Assembly (NCBI GenBank): GCA_018857735.1
Contig: JABMCL010001056.1
Coordinates: forward strand, 994,501 to 1,058,500
Length of the DNA stretch: 64,000 nt
Direction of reading: 5' to 3'
Origin: Alviniconcha marisindica
Lineage: Eukaryota; Mollusca; Gastropoda; Provannidae
The position numbers and the translations under genes are program-made. The stretch's first letter is position 1; the number at the start of each line of letters is the position of its first letter. The notes beneath the pieces were generated by a model. That model ran no database searches and was not told the origin of the DNA. It saw only the letters and a program-made list of their open reading frames with translations. Of the stretch, positions 41,501 through 54,067 are shown piece after piece.

Positions 41501-43133
41501 TCGAAATGATGTAAAAATTGTGTCCCGCTATATTTTTCTTTTACACATGACTGTTTTTCTGTCCTTCAGGGAATGGACAGTGGGTTTGGTGATGATGAAG
41601 CATACACTGTTTATGACAAACCATGGCGTGATGAACATACCGTGGCAAACAACATCTACCGCCCATCAAAGAAGCTGGACAGTGATCTCTATGGAGATGA
41701 CCTGGACACCTTGATGAAGAACAAGAGGTCAGACATGGATTTTGTTTTTCTTCTTTTTTTGAATAGGTACTGAAATAGTCATTTATACAAGCCTTATGTA
41801 CAGGGTTTCTGACTAACTGCTTTTAATGTATTAGTCTTGGTCAGAAAGTGGACATGCTTGATCTGTTGAAAGAATATGGGGAAGTGCATGTGAGTTACTT
41901 ACACGATCCTCTTCAGTCTTTTTGGATGACATCTTTTTCATTTATTGGTCTTTGACAGAAAAGGTGTAGGTGAAGGCCTTATGCAAGCACAGTTGCTCAG
42001 GAAGAAATTGAAGAACATTATAGACAAATAACCTTAAACTTCAGACCTTTCCCAGTACCCCATTCCAGTAATAACCAATACAAGAACTCCTTTTTCATCC
42101 GCACCACTGCTGACTGGAACCACCTCAGTGATGACCAGGCGAAGGCCCCCACACATGAGGACTTCAGACAAGCTGATTGCCACTCCATGCACTGCTTAAC
42201 TGTCATGTGTGCACTCCTCTCCTGTTGCATTTATACCGAAAGTTAGGTTCTGCAACGTTCAAGATTAAGAAGCTTTCTTATTCTTCTTGGACCATAGTTA
42301 TTATTATTATTGATCGCTTTTATATAGCGCTATTCTCTGCTCTCGAGCAGACTCACTGCGCTCGCATGTGATTCTACATGAGTGAATAGCTTTTTTATAG
42401 CGCGTTTAAAAAAAAAAAATCCACCGCAGTGGTGTACTTACAGCGCTGGCATGGCTGGTGCCACAAGAAACTGCTGCCATCTCGGCGCGTTCTGTGTACA
42501 CCATACAACCATGCACCATGTCACTTCATGCAAAGCCACATACGTAAGGTGTATGCATGTTTAGCTGTAACCTGCCACCTGCGCTTTTAGCAGAATGACC
42601 GGGGTCTTTTACGTGCTACTGCGGTAACACGGGGTGGAACGGATACCGAAATGAGTCAGCACAGAAAGTTGACCCTGGAGAAGAAAATTCTCCCGCCACT
42701 CCAGCAGGGATTCGACACCGCGACCTTTCGATCACGAGTCCGGCGCTCTAACCACCAAGCTATCTCCGCTCCCCATAGTGACTCCTCTCTTCCCCGAACG
42801 CTTAAATGTGTTGGAACTAATAGTAATACACTTCAGACAAATCATTCTCTTCTTCCCCTGTATTATTATTCAGATGAATGCATTTCTCTTTGGTGCAAGG
42901 CTGTCCCTGTTTTGTTGCACAGGTTTGTTCCTGACAAGGAGTTTGATGGCACAGATCGCAGTCGGCGGCGGGATGGTCCTGTGCAGTTTACACGTGACGT
43001 GGAAGAGGATCTCTTTGGTCTGGACAAGTTCTTCAAGGCTGCCAAGAAAGGTGAAAAGCGCTCTGCCGAGGAGTCGTCCAGTCGCCGTGACTATGACAGC
43101 GGGAAAAGCAGCAGCAAGAAGCGGCGTGAATGA
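32589..43133 (+). CDS. SNW1: SNW1/SKIP, spliceosome and transcription co-regulator
   Basis: Twelve coding exons: 32589-32605, 34330-34402, 35201-35437, 36965-37164, 37832-37936, 38306-38375, 38641-38706, 39726-39978, 40365-40464, 41129-41252, 41570-41727 and 42923-43133. All joins keep frame with GT-AG ends, giving 537 aa (human SNW1 is 536). The first coding exon is only 17 nt (MVSLS plus two bases) and joins to give SSILPAPTQ, matching the family start. The SNW/SKIP domain spans about 45-335, with GWIPRSQEDFGDGGAYPEI, the signature SNWKN (250-254) and GYTIPLDKRLAADGRG; then a charged helical region, FVPDKEF and a Lys/Arg/Ser-rich tail ending KKRRE. SNW1 is a nuclear core component of activated spliceosomes (Prp45 in yeast) and a coactivator for nuclear receptor and Notch signalling. 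Intron 3 holds a THAP-type element and intron 11 holds SINE and LINE pieces. Confidence 0.97.
32660..32935 (+). mobile_element. LINE reverse-transcriptase 3' remnant
   Basis: SNW1 intron 1 contains broken frames with TTIDWNNLKQEIVARQ, resembling the extreme C-terminus of LINE polyproteins (typically FFxRTIxDWNxLPxxxV). Stops and frame shifts interrupt it. It is a dead fragment. Confidence 0.5.
33440..33885 (+). mobile_element. LINE reverse-transcriptase C-terminal remnant
   Basis: SNW1 intron 1 contains conceptual peptides RDSVEKVQRHAARWAMQDY, ELNIAAVKKEEGRLAILYKF and NSLPEAVSTAPSLASFEFK, in the order found at the C-terminus of Jockey/CR1-like non-LTR retrotransposon proteins. Frame shifts separate them, so the copy is inactive. 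Confidence 0.75.
35474..36289. mobile_element. Inverted-repeat element with THAP-domain remnant
   Basis: SNW1 intron 3 carries an element of about 816 bp. Its ends are imperfect inverted repeats (left TTAAAGGACAAGTCCAAGG, right CCTTGGACTTTTACTTTAA). The minus strand inside encodes a THAP zinc-finger domain. THAP domains are the DNA-binding part of P-element-type transposases, so this is best read as a non-autonomous or internally deleted P-like element. Confidence 0.7.
35649..36005 (-). pseudogene. THAP (C2CH) zinc-finger domain fragment of a transposase
   Basis: The conceptual protein begins MPAYCVAANCYNSQ, followed by MHKLPRNRPAVRQKWIKF and, about 45 residues after the second Cys, LCSEHFSECDF. 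This is the C-x(4)-C ... C-x(2)-H zinc pattern of THAP domains. The typical closing AVPTIF motif is absent and no catalytic transposase region follows. It lies antisense to SNW1 in an intron and is probably not expressed as a host protein, although domesticated THAP genes exist in animals. Confidence 0.72.
37140..37285 (+). repeat. Tandem repeat covering the end of SNW1 exon 4 and its donor
   Basis: The sequence GGCACCAGCACAGTACATCA|GGTGGGTG at the exon end recurs about every 57-62 bp as GGCACCTTCATAATGTGTC|GGGTGGGTGGAGCAC and GCACCAACATAGTATGTC|GTGTGGCTGGAGCAC. The two downstream copies are intronic and degenerate. Confidence 0.7.
41950..42210 (+). mobile_element. LINE reverse-transcriptase C-terminal remnant
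   Basis: SNW1 intron 11 encodes NNQYKNSFFIRTTADWNHL followed by SDDQAKAPTHEDF, the typical end of non-LTR retrotransposon reverse-transcriptase proteins. Only this tip remains. Confidence 0.7.
42290..42777 (-). repeat. tRNA-derived SINE (family E), minus strand
   Basis: On the minus strand the head reads GGAGATAGCTTGGTGGTTAG, then AGCGCCGG and GGTGTCGAATCCCTGC, which match tRNA D-arm (A box) and T-arm (B box) sequences. The other end carries AGCGCTATATAAAAGCG and a TAATAATAATAA tail. It lies between SNW1 exons 11 and 12, ending about 145 bp before exon 12. The anticodon and T arms do not fold properly, so this is a SINE, not a tRNA gene. Confidence 0.78.
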
Positions 43134-43139
43134 TCGTTG

Positions 43140-43600
43140 GGGTGGCTGATCCACATTCTAGTTGAGTGTTGCTTACGCAGCAAGCTGCTGAAAGTGATGA
43201 TGGGACTGTAGATAACATGGTCCCTTTCAACATGAGTCACTGGTGGATGGTGGAACCACATGTTGGGTACACTACTTGAGATGCTGAAAGTGAGGATGGG
43301 AATATTGGTATCATGATTCCTTTGACTTTGAGCATGAGTCAAGGTTGGAATGATGACATCACATTTCAGTTACGTTGCTCATGTAACGGGATGCTAAAAA
43401 TGATGAAGGGAGTATTGATACGACTCCTCTGATCATGAATCAGTGTTGGGATGATAGCAGCAAATGTTAGTGTGTTGCTCATGCAACAGGATGCTGAAGA
43501 TGATGAAAGGAATGTTAATATCATGGTTCCTTTGACAAGCATGAAGCAGTGTAGACTGTTGTTGGGGTACTGGAGTCGCAGGTTAATCAAGTGCTTGTGC
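43140..43600 (+). repeat. Degenerate roughly 110-bp tandem repeat, about 4 copies, in SNW1 3' UTR
   Basis: Each copy has a GTTGCTYAYGYARC motif, GATGCTGAARATGATGA, TGGTTCCTTTGAC and CATGAGTCA. The array starts within about 20 bp of the SNW1 stop codon. Confidence 0.75.
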
Positions 43601-45089
43601 TACAAGATGCAGAAAGCAGGAAATGGGAAGATGAGAATTCCATGCACTATGCTGAAAATATGGGATAATTAAAAGAATGAGTCATGTTTCAGTTGGCAGT
43701 GTTCATACTGAAACGGGATGCCTGGATGGTTGTTTTTTAATGCGCAGTCAGTTGTGACAGTTTTATCAGGGATACCTAGCATAGTTTTGGCTGTGGGTAT
43801 GTATACTAAATATTGAATGTTGTTGACTAAGAATGTCCATTGCACAGTGACTGTCCCTAGGATAGCGGGGAACATAGGTCATTATTGATACTGATTATTG
43901 ATCAGTGTTTTTAAAAATCAGCTGTGGTGATACACAACACAAGGATTTCTCTGGCAAGAACTTGCAGCTAGACTTGACTGGAAAAGCACTGACGATCTGA
44001 ACATCGCCACATTGGCCTTGTCCATAATTTACAGTATAATACAACGATGCAATGCTTTATTAATCCTTAAAAAGGAAATTTTGTCCTGATCTAGAAATTT
44101 ATACTCCCATTTCAAACGCAGTTCTGAGAATAAACGGTTTTGAGACCAAGCTGTTTGAATAGGTCCCAGATCCAGTAGCTTGGACACTTCCAACCTGCAG
44201 AGCTTGGTGAGTGGCACTGGACATTTTTCATGATGGGGTGACTGTCGGCAAGTTGTGGGCACTCTTGTCCTCTTGCGATGGAACTGCATGCTGTGATAAA
44301 GACTCCAGGTCCCCCCCCCCCCCCCCCCCTCCTCCACACACACACCTCCATCCCCTAGAAAAAGAAAAGAAAAAAAAAGGCACAAAAAACCACAGAGATG
44401 CACACATTTCTGCCTGTAATTCCCAGGCCTCTAGTGGAATTGAACAAATGAACAGAAGGATGAAAATTGTACTTTTAAAGCAATGTTTGACCCTGCAAGG
44501 GGAAAAGGTGGTCTTGAAATAAGCAGTTTTACTGCAAGCATTTAAGGGTTGAGTTTTAGTTTTGATGTAACCAGACATGCAACACTTGCCAACAAGTTTC
44601 TCCCAAAGCCTGAGAAAAATGTAAAAATAAATAAATGAAAAACAAAGTGACACTGTTGGTCTGTCGTAGACTGTGTAGGAGGAGGGTTGCTCAAGGCATG
44701 GTGAGCTGCGTGTGAGCCTGACTCGAGCTTTGTCAGTAGCAAAGCAAGTTTCAAGTAATTTCTTTTGCTAGAATTGCCAGGCCTTTTGTTGTACCACAGG
44801 CTGTGGCTTTGCCACACATAAAACTTGAGGGACAGAAAGATGCATATCTGGTTTGTTTTAAAAGCTGAACAATCACTGTCTTTGAGCCTTCTTCTGTACT
44901 CTTTGCCTGGTTGACCTTCTGCAACTCAAGGCTAGTGTGTGTGACTGTGTGTATGAGAAAGAGAGAGAGGTGTTTTTCTGAAATGTGCTGCCGTACAAAA
45001 GGGAGGATGAATGGGCATGCAGCCTATGATTTCTGTGTGTTGCTGTTAAAAAAAAAAGTGGAACAAGGATGACTGCTAGCATTCTAGTG

Positions 45090-45345
45090 CAAGATCCGAA
45101 CACATAAAAAGTAAAAAAAATAATGCTTATTTAATATGACAAAACACAACCTGCAAATTTTTGGGGTATGCCCCTTTTTCAAGCAAGAAATGACAGTTTA
45201 AATGGTGAAAAATGAAATGTATACAACTTTTCTGCTTTTGGTTGTGGTGTCCAGTGTTTGGAAGAATGTTGAAGAAAATTTGCACATTGTGTTTTGTCAT
45301 ATTAAATAAGTGTTCTTTTTAACCTTTTATATGCTTGGATTTTGT
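45090..45345. repeat. Dispersed repeat related to family B
   Basis: It contains GCCCCTTTTTCAAGCAAG, AGTTTAAATGGTGAAAAATG, CAGTGTTTGGAAGAATGTTG and TTTGCACATTGTGTTTTGTC. The CAGTGTTTGGAAGAATG motif matches the arm of the 31975 hairpin, which links that hairpin to this family. Confidence 0.65.
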
Positions 45346-48300
45346 GCGTTACTGTGTTCAGGGTCTTGTACAGCTCTGTGTGAAAAATGGTAATAGCATC
45401 TGGTTTTGTCTGTAGTGTTTTCTTGGAATTTCTGCTGTCTTCAGATCTTGGAATCCCACACTTAAGCAATGATCTTAAAACTGTGCCACAACGTGAAAAA
45501 TTGTGTGCCAGAATTTCTGCTATTCTCCATGTCAGTCACACTATTTTTGAAATGATATTAATGTTTGTGGTAAAGTGAATTCATCTGCGCAGAATTTACT
45601 GTGCTGAATAGTCTAAAAAAAATAGAAAAAAGTATTTGGGTGTTTTCAATAAATAATCAGTGTCTGTATTAGAAATGTTTAGGTTTGTGAATATGAACAT
45701 TTATGGTATGTACTATAAATAGTATAATGTAGATACACTGTCATATTTTTTACTAAAACCTGAATGCGTATCAATATTTTGATGCCGAAAAGCTTGCATG
45801 ATCTTAAAATTATGATGAGATTGTTGGAGCTGCAATCTTCAGGTTTAGTTTTTTAGTATGGCATTCTAAGGTTATCTTTTGACAGAACAAATTCCAAGAT
45901 TGTGCAGAACATGTATATGTATATACCTTTATGAATGATGTTTTATTTGTCTAATTATGATGTTTAACTGTGGGATGCTGTCCACTTCACAAGTGTTTTG
46001 TTCCCTGTATGTTGTGAATAAACTGAGTGTCGCAGTTGGATGGCTTCATTCTTGTACGTTTTTGTTATGGTTGACCGCATGTTCTGTTCCATTTTCACAG
46101 CACAGTGAAGATTCAAAACGGTTATGAAAACTACGCATTCATTTTTTAATGAATATCTGACAGAAGTTTTGAAAAAAATGTTTTTTTAAAGTGAATTTAT
46201 AAGCAAATTTTCTTTGGTTTTTATATATATCACTCTTGTGGTCAGTAATGTGTTACATGGGTGTGCTCACACTTATCAGGTTGGTTATGTATAAAATGTG
46301 AAATCTTGGTTGTCATTACTCAAAAGCGTGTTGGAACAACCTTACAAAAGACCACCTCTGTGAGAGATCATCATTCCTTTTTTCTAAGACCATGCTGTTA
46401 ACTTTGTTCACATTCAGATTAATACGAGTAACAAACCCATGACCCAAAAATGTATGTCCCTTGTCCCATATTCAGGACACATTTTTTCTTTTTTCTTTCT
46501 GCTGGCATGAACCTATGAAGAGGGATGACCTTTATACATAGAGGTCCCCCCTGTTGCTTTTTGAAGAAGGCTGCCATTTGCAAGAAATGGAACGCTTTTT
46601 GCATCAGGGTATCCTAATGTGAGGCATAAATGGGCCAATGTAAAGCCGCCTCTCTTGCTTTTCTGGGTGACCTGTCCACAGTGGCACCACTACAAAATGA
46701 GGACTTGGTTAATATCCTGACTTCAGCTGCAAATTGATGAATGCAAATGGACTGCAGTACCTTCCCTTCTGTTAAAGAGATGCAGTGGAATCCATGCATG
46801 ATATGAAACTCAACCGTGAAAATTTGGATGAAGACGACTAAAAAAATCCACCTTTTCCTTGTCTGTGTTTGAATTTTTAACGTTAAGACAAACTAACGCT
46901 AGCAAGTCATTCTGATGTCACCAGGTGTTTTGTTCCAAAAGTTACATTGTTATTACGTGTAAAACAACAACAAAAAACAACTGCAGAATAGTACAATAGT
47001 AACTAAGTAAAGTAAGCAGCAGCAGCAGCACCACCACCACACACACACACACAAATACGCTCCATTCCAGACATACAAAGTTGCATACATTTAATGCTCA
47101 ATTATGGAAGATGAGTATCGGTAATAGGTAAAAGGCCAGCAACTCATTCCCCAGCTGACTGGAACAGCAGCAAGACGACATTTAATTCCGTAAACCAGTT
47201 TTTAACACGGACTGATGACTTGGTTTTGTGCTGGATAATGACTAGAGAGCAGTCCATCCTAATAATTTGTGACATGATGGAAGTTTTAGTTGTAGCTGCA
47301 TGCTTTCCAAAAGCTTCTGTAATTTTCGTTTTGGTTATTTTCTTTTAAATCCCCATTGAAAAATGCTGATGTACAAAAGAGTTTTAGGTTGGTTATTGGT
47401 TCCTAACGCCCTGTGTACCGCATAGGTCATACTGGGGCTTTGTGAAGGTTTAGGGATTTTTTTTCTCTCTGAAATTTCATATTGTTGTTGCAGGTTTAAT
47501 AATAATCTCGTCAACTGCAACCCAAACTAACTAGCCACCTCAAAACCTGTTTTGTTCAACGGAAGAGCTCAATATAATTCAGAACCTTGTTTTAATATGC
47601 TCCCTTGATTTGATGCAAGTCATCTAGTCCAAGTTTTGCGGACAGTGAGACAGGCGGAACACTGTCAAGTGTCCTAGCTCACCCGTGTTGCACACACCAC
47701 CTGAAAGTAGCATGTTAATGTTGCCCACAGAAGAAGACCAAAGCAGGTGCTGTAAGGCCAGCTATGACCTTTCTACACTTGAGTCCTGCTAAACATCACT
47801 AATAAAGGCAGGATTCTTTTTTTTTTTTAATGCTGCAGGCAGGTTGTAGAAACTGAAACAGTTTTTTTTTTTTTAAACAACCAGACAACTATATCTTGCT
47901 GCGCATCCAGAAAGCGTATTTGTACTTAGCGGCCATTCAAATAATATTATTAAGTAATTCCGCAGTGTTCATTCAAACATGTACATGAAGTACCCCCAGT
48001 CAGTGCTATCACATGTCTACTGCTACACTATAAACATTACCATAAGTTTCATGTATTACATCAATTAATCTTTTGTTGCGATGGTAACATAATCAGAATG
48101 TTACTAAATAAAGAGAACCAACATGGGTCATGTACATAAGGTCTGGATTAATTAATTTCACCTCATTATCATTGCTAAACTGCTATTCCTGAACAATGGA
48201 ACACAATATGGCCTTGATTACAACCCTTGTCTTATACTGACAGGTTTGGTTACCTCCCTTATTTAACAGCATTGTGACATCTCTACAAGAAACACAACAA

Positions 48301-49229
48301 AACATCAACTGTTCAGTGCAAGCTTTATGATTAACCTAATAAACAAAAGAGGGAGGCAAACAAACATGTCGAAATTAAACACTGGTAAGGATTAGACCTC
48401 TGTACCCAGACCAGTACATGTATCTGAGTGACAGCAGTGGAACCAAACGTAAAACAATTGACTGCACCTGGCACTAGCAGTAGTGCAATCAAAGCACCTT
48501 CTTGAAGAAAGCCTTATGTTTATAACAAGCAATCAAAATGGTCTCGCCTCTGAACCAGCTGGGTGTGGCCCTGAACCTGTCGCACAGCTGAGCACCTGAT
48601 CAAAGACCACGCATGAAGTCGTGATGCTAGTAATTGGATTTTAACGTCCTGCCAACCGCATGGGGTCACCTCAGGTACATACCACCTACTAACTACCATC
48701 TCCTAGCTGCTCAACAAGAGCCACAGAAAAAAGCCTCTTAACAAAAAATGGGGAAAAAGTACAGAAAATGGACCATTAGCAGCAAAATGACAAGACAGAA
48801 AGAGCAAGAGGAATAGGCAGAAAACCAGAGGAGATAGGAAAGAGAAATTCAAACGACAGCCCTGAGATTCAAGACGGGGAGGGAACATATGCATCCCCGG
48901 ACTCCTTTTGGGGGTAAAGTCACAAAAGAGAGGTTTAAAAACACCTTGGAATTATAGCTCTGGCCCTACCATGAACCAGCTTAACACCTGATCTTTAGCT
49001 CCGCACAGCAGTTGAGACAGCAATTGCGTAGTACACTAGTTATGCAAAGGCGAGGGGACATTGCCTTAACATTTTTGTCGTTCTGGCAGCAGTCCATGGC
49101 ATCCTCAGTCTTCTGGATTGGGGTGCGTGGTCTAGCCTTTACTGCCCCCCCCCCCGTCCCCATCCCTAATAAGCAACCTAACTTCTGTGGACATTTAGCA
49201 AAATGTTTACTTACTTACTTACACATGAT

Positions 49230-49512
49230 CAGTGAGCCGGTTTGGCTTACCGGTAAGGCATTAGGGTGGTAAGCAGAGGGACCTCAGTTTGAATCCACTT
49301 TGGCTCTCTCTTTAAATGTGGTCTGTTGACACTATTTGGTCACCTTGCCCCTCACAATTAATGAAACATTAAAATGGCTCTTAATGCATGAGTCATTCTG
49401 GTGGTGACAGTGTAGTATATAATCTACCTCTCCTCCCCCCCCCCCCCCCCCCCCACCACTTCCCTAATAAGCCTTATGGTTTCTGTGGACATTATGCACC
49501 ATGTTTACTTAC
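49230..49512 (+). repeat. tRNA-like SINE (family D), intact-looking copy
   Basis: The head is GTGAGCCGGTTTGGCTTACC then GGTAAGGCATTAGGGTGGTA and the B-box-like CAGTTTGAATCCAC. The body has CTCACAATTAATGAAACATT and GGTGGTGACAGTGTAG. A poly-C tract and the tail CCCTAATAAGCCTTATGG then TTTCTGTGGACATT follow; that tail is shared with family C. Confidence 0.75.
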
Positions 49513-50516
49513 ATCTGACCAAAGACCACTCCTAAAGTCATGAAAGAGCAGTCTTAAACTGAGAGGTGGTCTTTTGTGAGGAGTCCAGAATTACAGTTTT
49601 ATTTCCCATGATTCCCTGAGGAATCTGATAACATGAGACAGTTGCGTGCAAGATCACTTTTGCTGCACGGTTTGTCACACGCGGACCTGCTGGTGCTCAT
49701 GTGTTGATGGCTTTGTTTTTGGCTGAGCTGTCTAGACTTTTGTCCTTTTCTGTGAATTTCTTGGATCATGGACCATTCCTTTCTCGTCATTCCTACATTT
49801 TCTAGGCAAGGGAAAACCATCCATAATTATAGTCATTCACATATGGACAGAAATTGACTGGTTAGAGGTCGGGGTGGGGGTGGGGGGTGGGTTGTTACTC
49901 AGTGGTTCATTGTGCCAGGCAATGGCACAGTATGGTGAAATACCAGTCTGCAAAAAAAAAAGGTTATAAAATATACACATCCAAAGCATACATTGCAAAG
50001 AATGGTGGTGAAGTAAAAAAAAATCAAAAAAAATCAGACAAACAATGGCCATGTAATACAGGTAGCTAGATAAACAACTAAAATGGGAAGCCTCTCTGGT
50101 CTAATCTTACAGCAGCCAAGGCAGCTTTTGGTCAAGTCATTATTTAACAAAACGCAAGTCCAGTAACAGGATGGTGAACAGAAACATTTTGACACAAGCT
50201 AAATTTTGTGATATATATATACGTACATGTACGAATCTCATTCAAAAATCTGTATTTGGGAACTGAGTACTCTTTCACTGATAGTGCACTTTTTGTGAGA
50301 ATGAAGTGAAAAAAGACGAAGAAGAAAACTTCAGCTTCAGATTACACCCACAACTGACTATAAACAAAAACTTGCAATGATCAGCAAGTTCATTCCTCTA
50401 TGAATACCCTCATCACTAAGCTGAAATGACAAAGATTCTCACCAATCTAATTTTTTTTATAATGTTAACTGAGAATGGCAAAAACTGACATTTTATTTAG
50501 GAGCAGCCAGTGTAAC

Positions 50517-50690
50517 AGGTTTTAACATACAGGCTGAACATGATTCGCTATGCACCTGACCAATCTACTTATCCAGGTTTTAACATGCTGGCTGAACATG
50601 ATTTGCTATGCACCTGACCAACCCACTTATCCAGGTTTTAACATACAGGCTGAACATGACTTGCTATGCACCTGACCAATCCACTTATCA
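50517..50690. repeat. 58-bp tandem repeat, 3 copies
   Basis: GGTTTTAACATACAGGCTGA, ACATGATTTGCTATGCACC and TGACCAATCCACTTATC repeat three times with few differences. Confidence 0.9.
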
Positions 50691-52389
50691 TTTCAGACAG
50701 CGAGAGTTGGAGTAAGTGGATTTTAATGTCACGACAACCACACATGGTTATCTCAGAGACAGACAGGGAGAGGCAGATCTATGCAAGTCAAAAACTATCA
50801 TGCTCAGGATAGTAACCGCGTGTCTATTTTTAGCTGACAGCTTTACTTGTACTAACTACCAAGGGGGGTGGATAAGACAGTTCTGGATTTTAATGTCCAG
50901 TCAACTGCATATAGTTACCACAGGATCAATACAGTGCTATAATATTGAGAAGAACCCACAATTTGACAATCATACTACAAAGCAAAGAGAGCATTTATAA
51001 GCAAACAACCCTCACATCATGGTGTGTTTTTTTTGATGGCAACATAAAAATGTATGTTCAGTAACTGTACAAATGGAAGAAAACACAAGCATACAACTAA
51101 AGCCAGAAATGCATTGTCTATGTTCAATGTGCACTGTCTGCATTAAATATACATGTATACTAAACAGAGAGAGCAAAAGAAAACTGTTCTTGTAAAGCAT
51201 TCCGTTTTTATCAGTCAGAACTGCTTCTTGTAAAGCATTAACTTATTACATTTTTATCAATCATATCACAAAACAATCGCCACAATATAATCATTAAAAA
51301 CAAACAAAAAAACATTCTTTTACTTTGTACAGTTGCATTCATGCAGCAGATTCCCGCTCTATTAATCAAGCAAATTATACATTTACTCAGTTCACTGCCA
51401 TCTCTAGTTTTACACCTGTCCACATTTGTCCAAAGTGTTACCTTCATAGTTCATTCATAAAATATTTTACACCATCCTTCTATGAAAGCATGGGAACGGG
51501 AATCCGAAAGAGTAACAAAAAAAAGTCAAAGAACTGAGTCCACTTAAACTTTTGGAATATAAGGTGGGAGAAATGCAATGAAGGGATCTGTTCTTAGCTG
51601 TCACTATGCAGTCATGAAAGAAAACATGGTCTCAACCTCAAGACTGACACAGTGGAGGTGGATGCAGACATCCATCACAGGATTGCCTCAAGAGGTGACA
51701 CTCAGACTACACATGCCACCATCCTCACCGATTCAAGAAGCTTGCTACAAAAAAAGTGGAATGGGAAGCCCAGGCTGGCACGTGTGAATGTTCCAACATC
51801 CACCTTTCTCAAGCATCCGTTAAGTGGATGAAGCTTGGAATGTGATCCAAGCCTCCTCAGTAGGCCCACAAATTTGGGTAGAACATGGACTGGACCAAAT
51901 AATTTTAGGAAAAAAAGAAAAAGAAAAAAAAGAAAAAAAATCCTTCTGCACAGCAGTGTGTCCGTGACCCACCAAAGATGGTAGACATGCAGTCCTTCCC
52001 TATTCTGACGACCCCAGAAAACACACTCCAAAAAACAAACAAAAACAACCCCTCATGGCAACTAGTGATGTGAATCAACACATATTATGTACATTTCCTT
52101 TGGGGAGACAAATGAACAGTGAACAGACCACTGCTACTATCAATCATGAACAGTGTAAACTCTTGAGTACCTGACCACAAAACTGGTTGTGGCTGTTGTT
52201 TCTTGCATGCATGGCTGCCCACTGGTGACAATGACCAGTCTCTCTATTGTGTGCTCATCCATCCACATACATATGTACAATTTTAAAGACCCAGCTTGGA
52301 TGATTCTATGAAAACTGTGCTCAGACGACTAACCCCTAGGAAACTGCCCCACTATGAAAATTGCCAGCTGGAAAACTGCCCCCAGGAAG

Positions 52390-53070
52390 GTGCCCCACTA
52401 AGAAAACCAACTGGAAAATTATCCTCAGAAAACTAAGCCTTAGAAAAGTTGCCTTACTAGGAAAATTACCCACAGAAAACTAAGCCCTAGGAAAGTTGCC
52501 TTACTAGGAAAATTACCTCAGAAAACTAAGCCCTGGGAAAGTTGCCTTACTAGGAAAATTACCTCAGAAAACTAAGCCCTGGGAAAGTTGCCTTACTAGG
52601 AAAATTACCTCAGAAAACTAAGCCCTAGGAAAGTTGCCTTACTAGGAAAATTACCTCAGAAAACTGAGCCCTAGGAAAGTTGCCTTACTAGGAAAATTAC
52701 CTCAGAAAACTAAGCCCTAGGAAAGTTGCCTTAGTAGGAAAATTACCTCAGAAAACTAAGCCCTAGGAAAGTTGCCTTAGTAGGAAAATTACCTCAGAAA
52801 ACTAAGCCCTAGGAAAGTTGCCTTAGTAGGAAAATTACCCACAGAAAACTAAGCCCTGGGAGAGTTGCCTTACTAGGAAAATTACCTCAGAAAACTAAGC
52901 CCTGGGAAAGTTGCCTTAGTAGGAAAATTACCTCAGAAAACTAAGCCCTGGGAAAGTTGCCTTAGTAGGAAAATTACCCACAGAAAACTAAGCCCTGGGA
53001 AAGTTGCCTTACTAGGAAAATTACCTCAGAAAACTAATCCCCTAGAGAGTTGCCCCACTAGGGAAAATGC
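52390..53070. repeat. 46-bp minisatellite, about 15 copies
   Basis: The period is 46 bp, measured between TTACTAGG at 52501 and 52547. The unit contains AACTAAGCCCTAGGAAAG, TTGCCTTACTAGG and AAAATTACCTCAG. Degenerate edge copies begin near 52325. It probably lies in or beyond the 3' UTR of the TJAP1-like gene. Confidence 0.93.
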
Positions 53071-53995
53071 TTCCCTGGCACGCCTTATGCTAGTAAAAGA
53101 ATCTACATCAGAAGGAAAAAAAGTCAGAACTACGCTTTTAAAACAAAAACACCAAAGGCAGAAAAAAGAAGCTTATTTAATTAAACAAAGCAAAACACGT
53201 TCAATTTTCAGTGAAAGCACCTTTCTCAAGCCACAAACTAATGTCTAATAAACCACGACAGGAATGAAAATTGATCTACTTTGCTTTCAGTTGGGTTCAG
53301 AAGTGTTTCAACTTTGTTTCAGATTTAAAAAACAAACAAACAAAAACAACCTTCAAGATCTTCATTATGCTTACTTAAAAAATAAATAAAAATAAATAAA
53401 AAACAAATCTTGACAAAAAAAAAGGGAACAAAAAAACTCATTTTTTTTCTTTCTTCTTCTACTGGTGATTTTGCCCCATACAATAACCATGGTTACACTG
53501 AAACTGTAAGTGAACACATGATGCAACCACAGCATGAGCCCTGAAAACATCTAGCACAATCAGTGTTATGCACCTTGTCAGTGGTATATCAAACATATGC
53601 AGCCCCATCCTCATTCACTGACTCAGATTTTATTCAGCCAAACTAACACCAAATGCAGAATTTACCAGCTGCAGAAGTATTACAAGACCAAAAGCAAAAA
53701 TCTCCCTCTGTGCCAGGTTTCTGACACTTCATGTCCCTTGCTGGCCAGAAACATTTTTATTTTTTTATTTTTCTAGAGCAAATCTGGAAATGGACCTAAT
53801 GATGCATGGCTTGGGATTAGACAGTGCATGCATTTTATGCGACAACTGAATAAGTTGCTAAGTGTACACAACCCCTGAAACCTGAGACATCAACATCCAG
53901 GACCGAGCGCAGTCCAGCCACCATTGCCAGAAGGCAAAGATGTCAAAATTTGTACAAGTTGGCTTGGCAGCAGTGTTTGCTAAAAAAAAAAAACA

Positions 53996-53996
<1 letters not shown>

Positions 53997-54063
<67 letters not shown>
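53997..54063. repeat. GA microsatellite
   Basis: About 32 GA dinucleotides 50 bp downstream of the TJAP1-like stop codon (transcribed as CT in the 3' UTR). Confidence 0.97.

Positions 54064-54067
<4 letters not shown>

Noticed and set aside
42700..42777. tRNA gene on the minus strand
   Set aside because: The D-arm and T-arm motifs match, but the anticodon and T stems do not pair properly and a SINE body follows.
51578..52031. Possible coding remnant near 51.6-52.0 kb
   Set aside because: The sequence has a coding-like composition and may be an old retroelement piece, but I could not match any domain on either strand.
52330..53075. Possible CRISPR-like array (regular 46-bp repeats)
   Set aside because: There are no unique spacers between repeats; the units are contiguous. 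The genome is eukaryotic.
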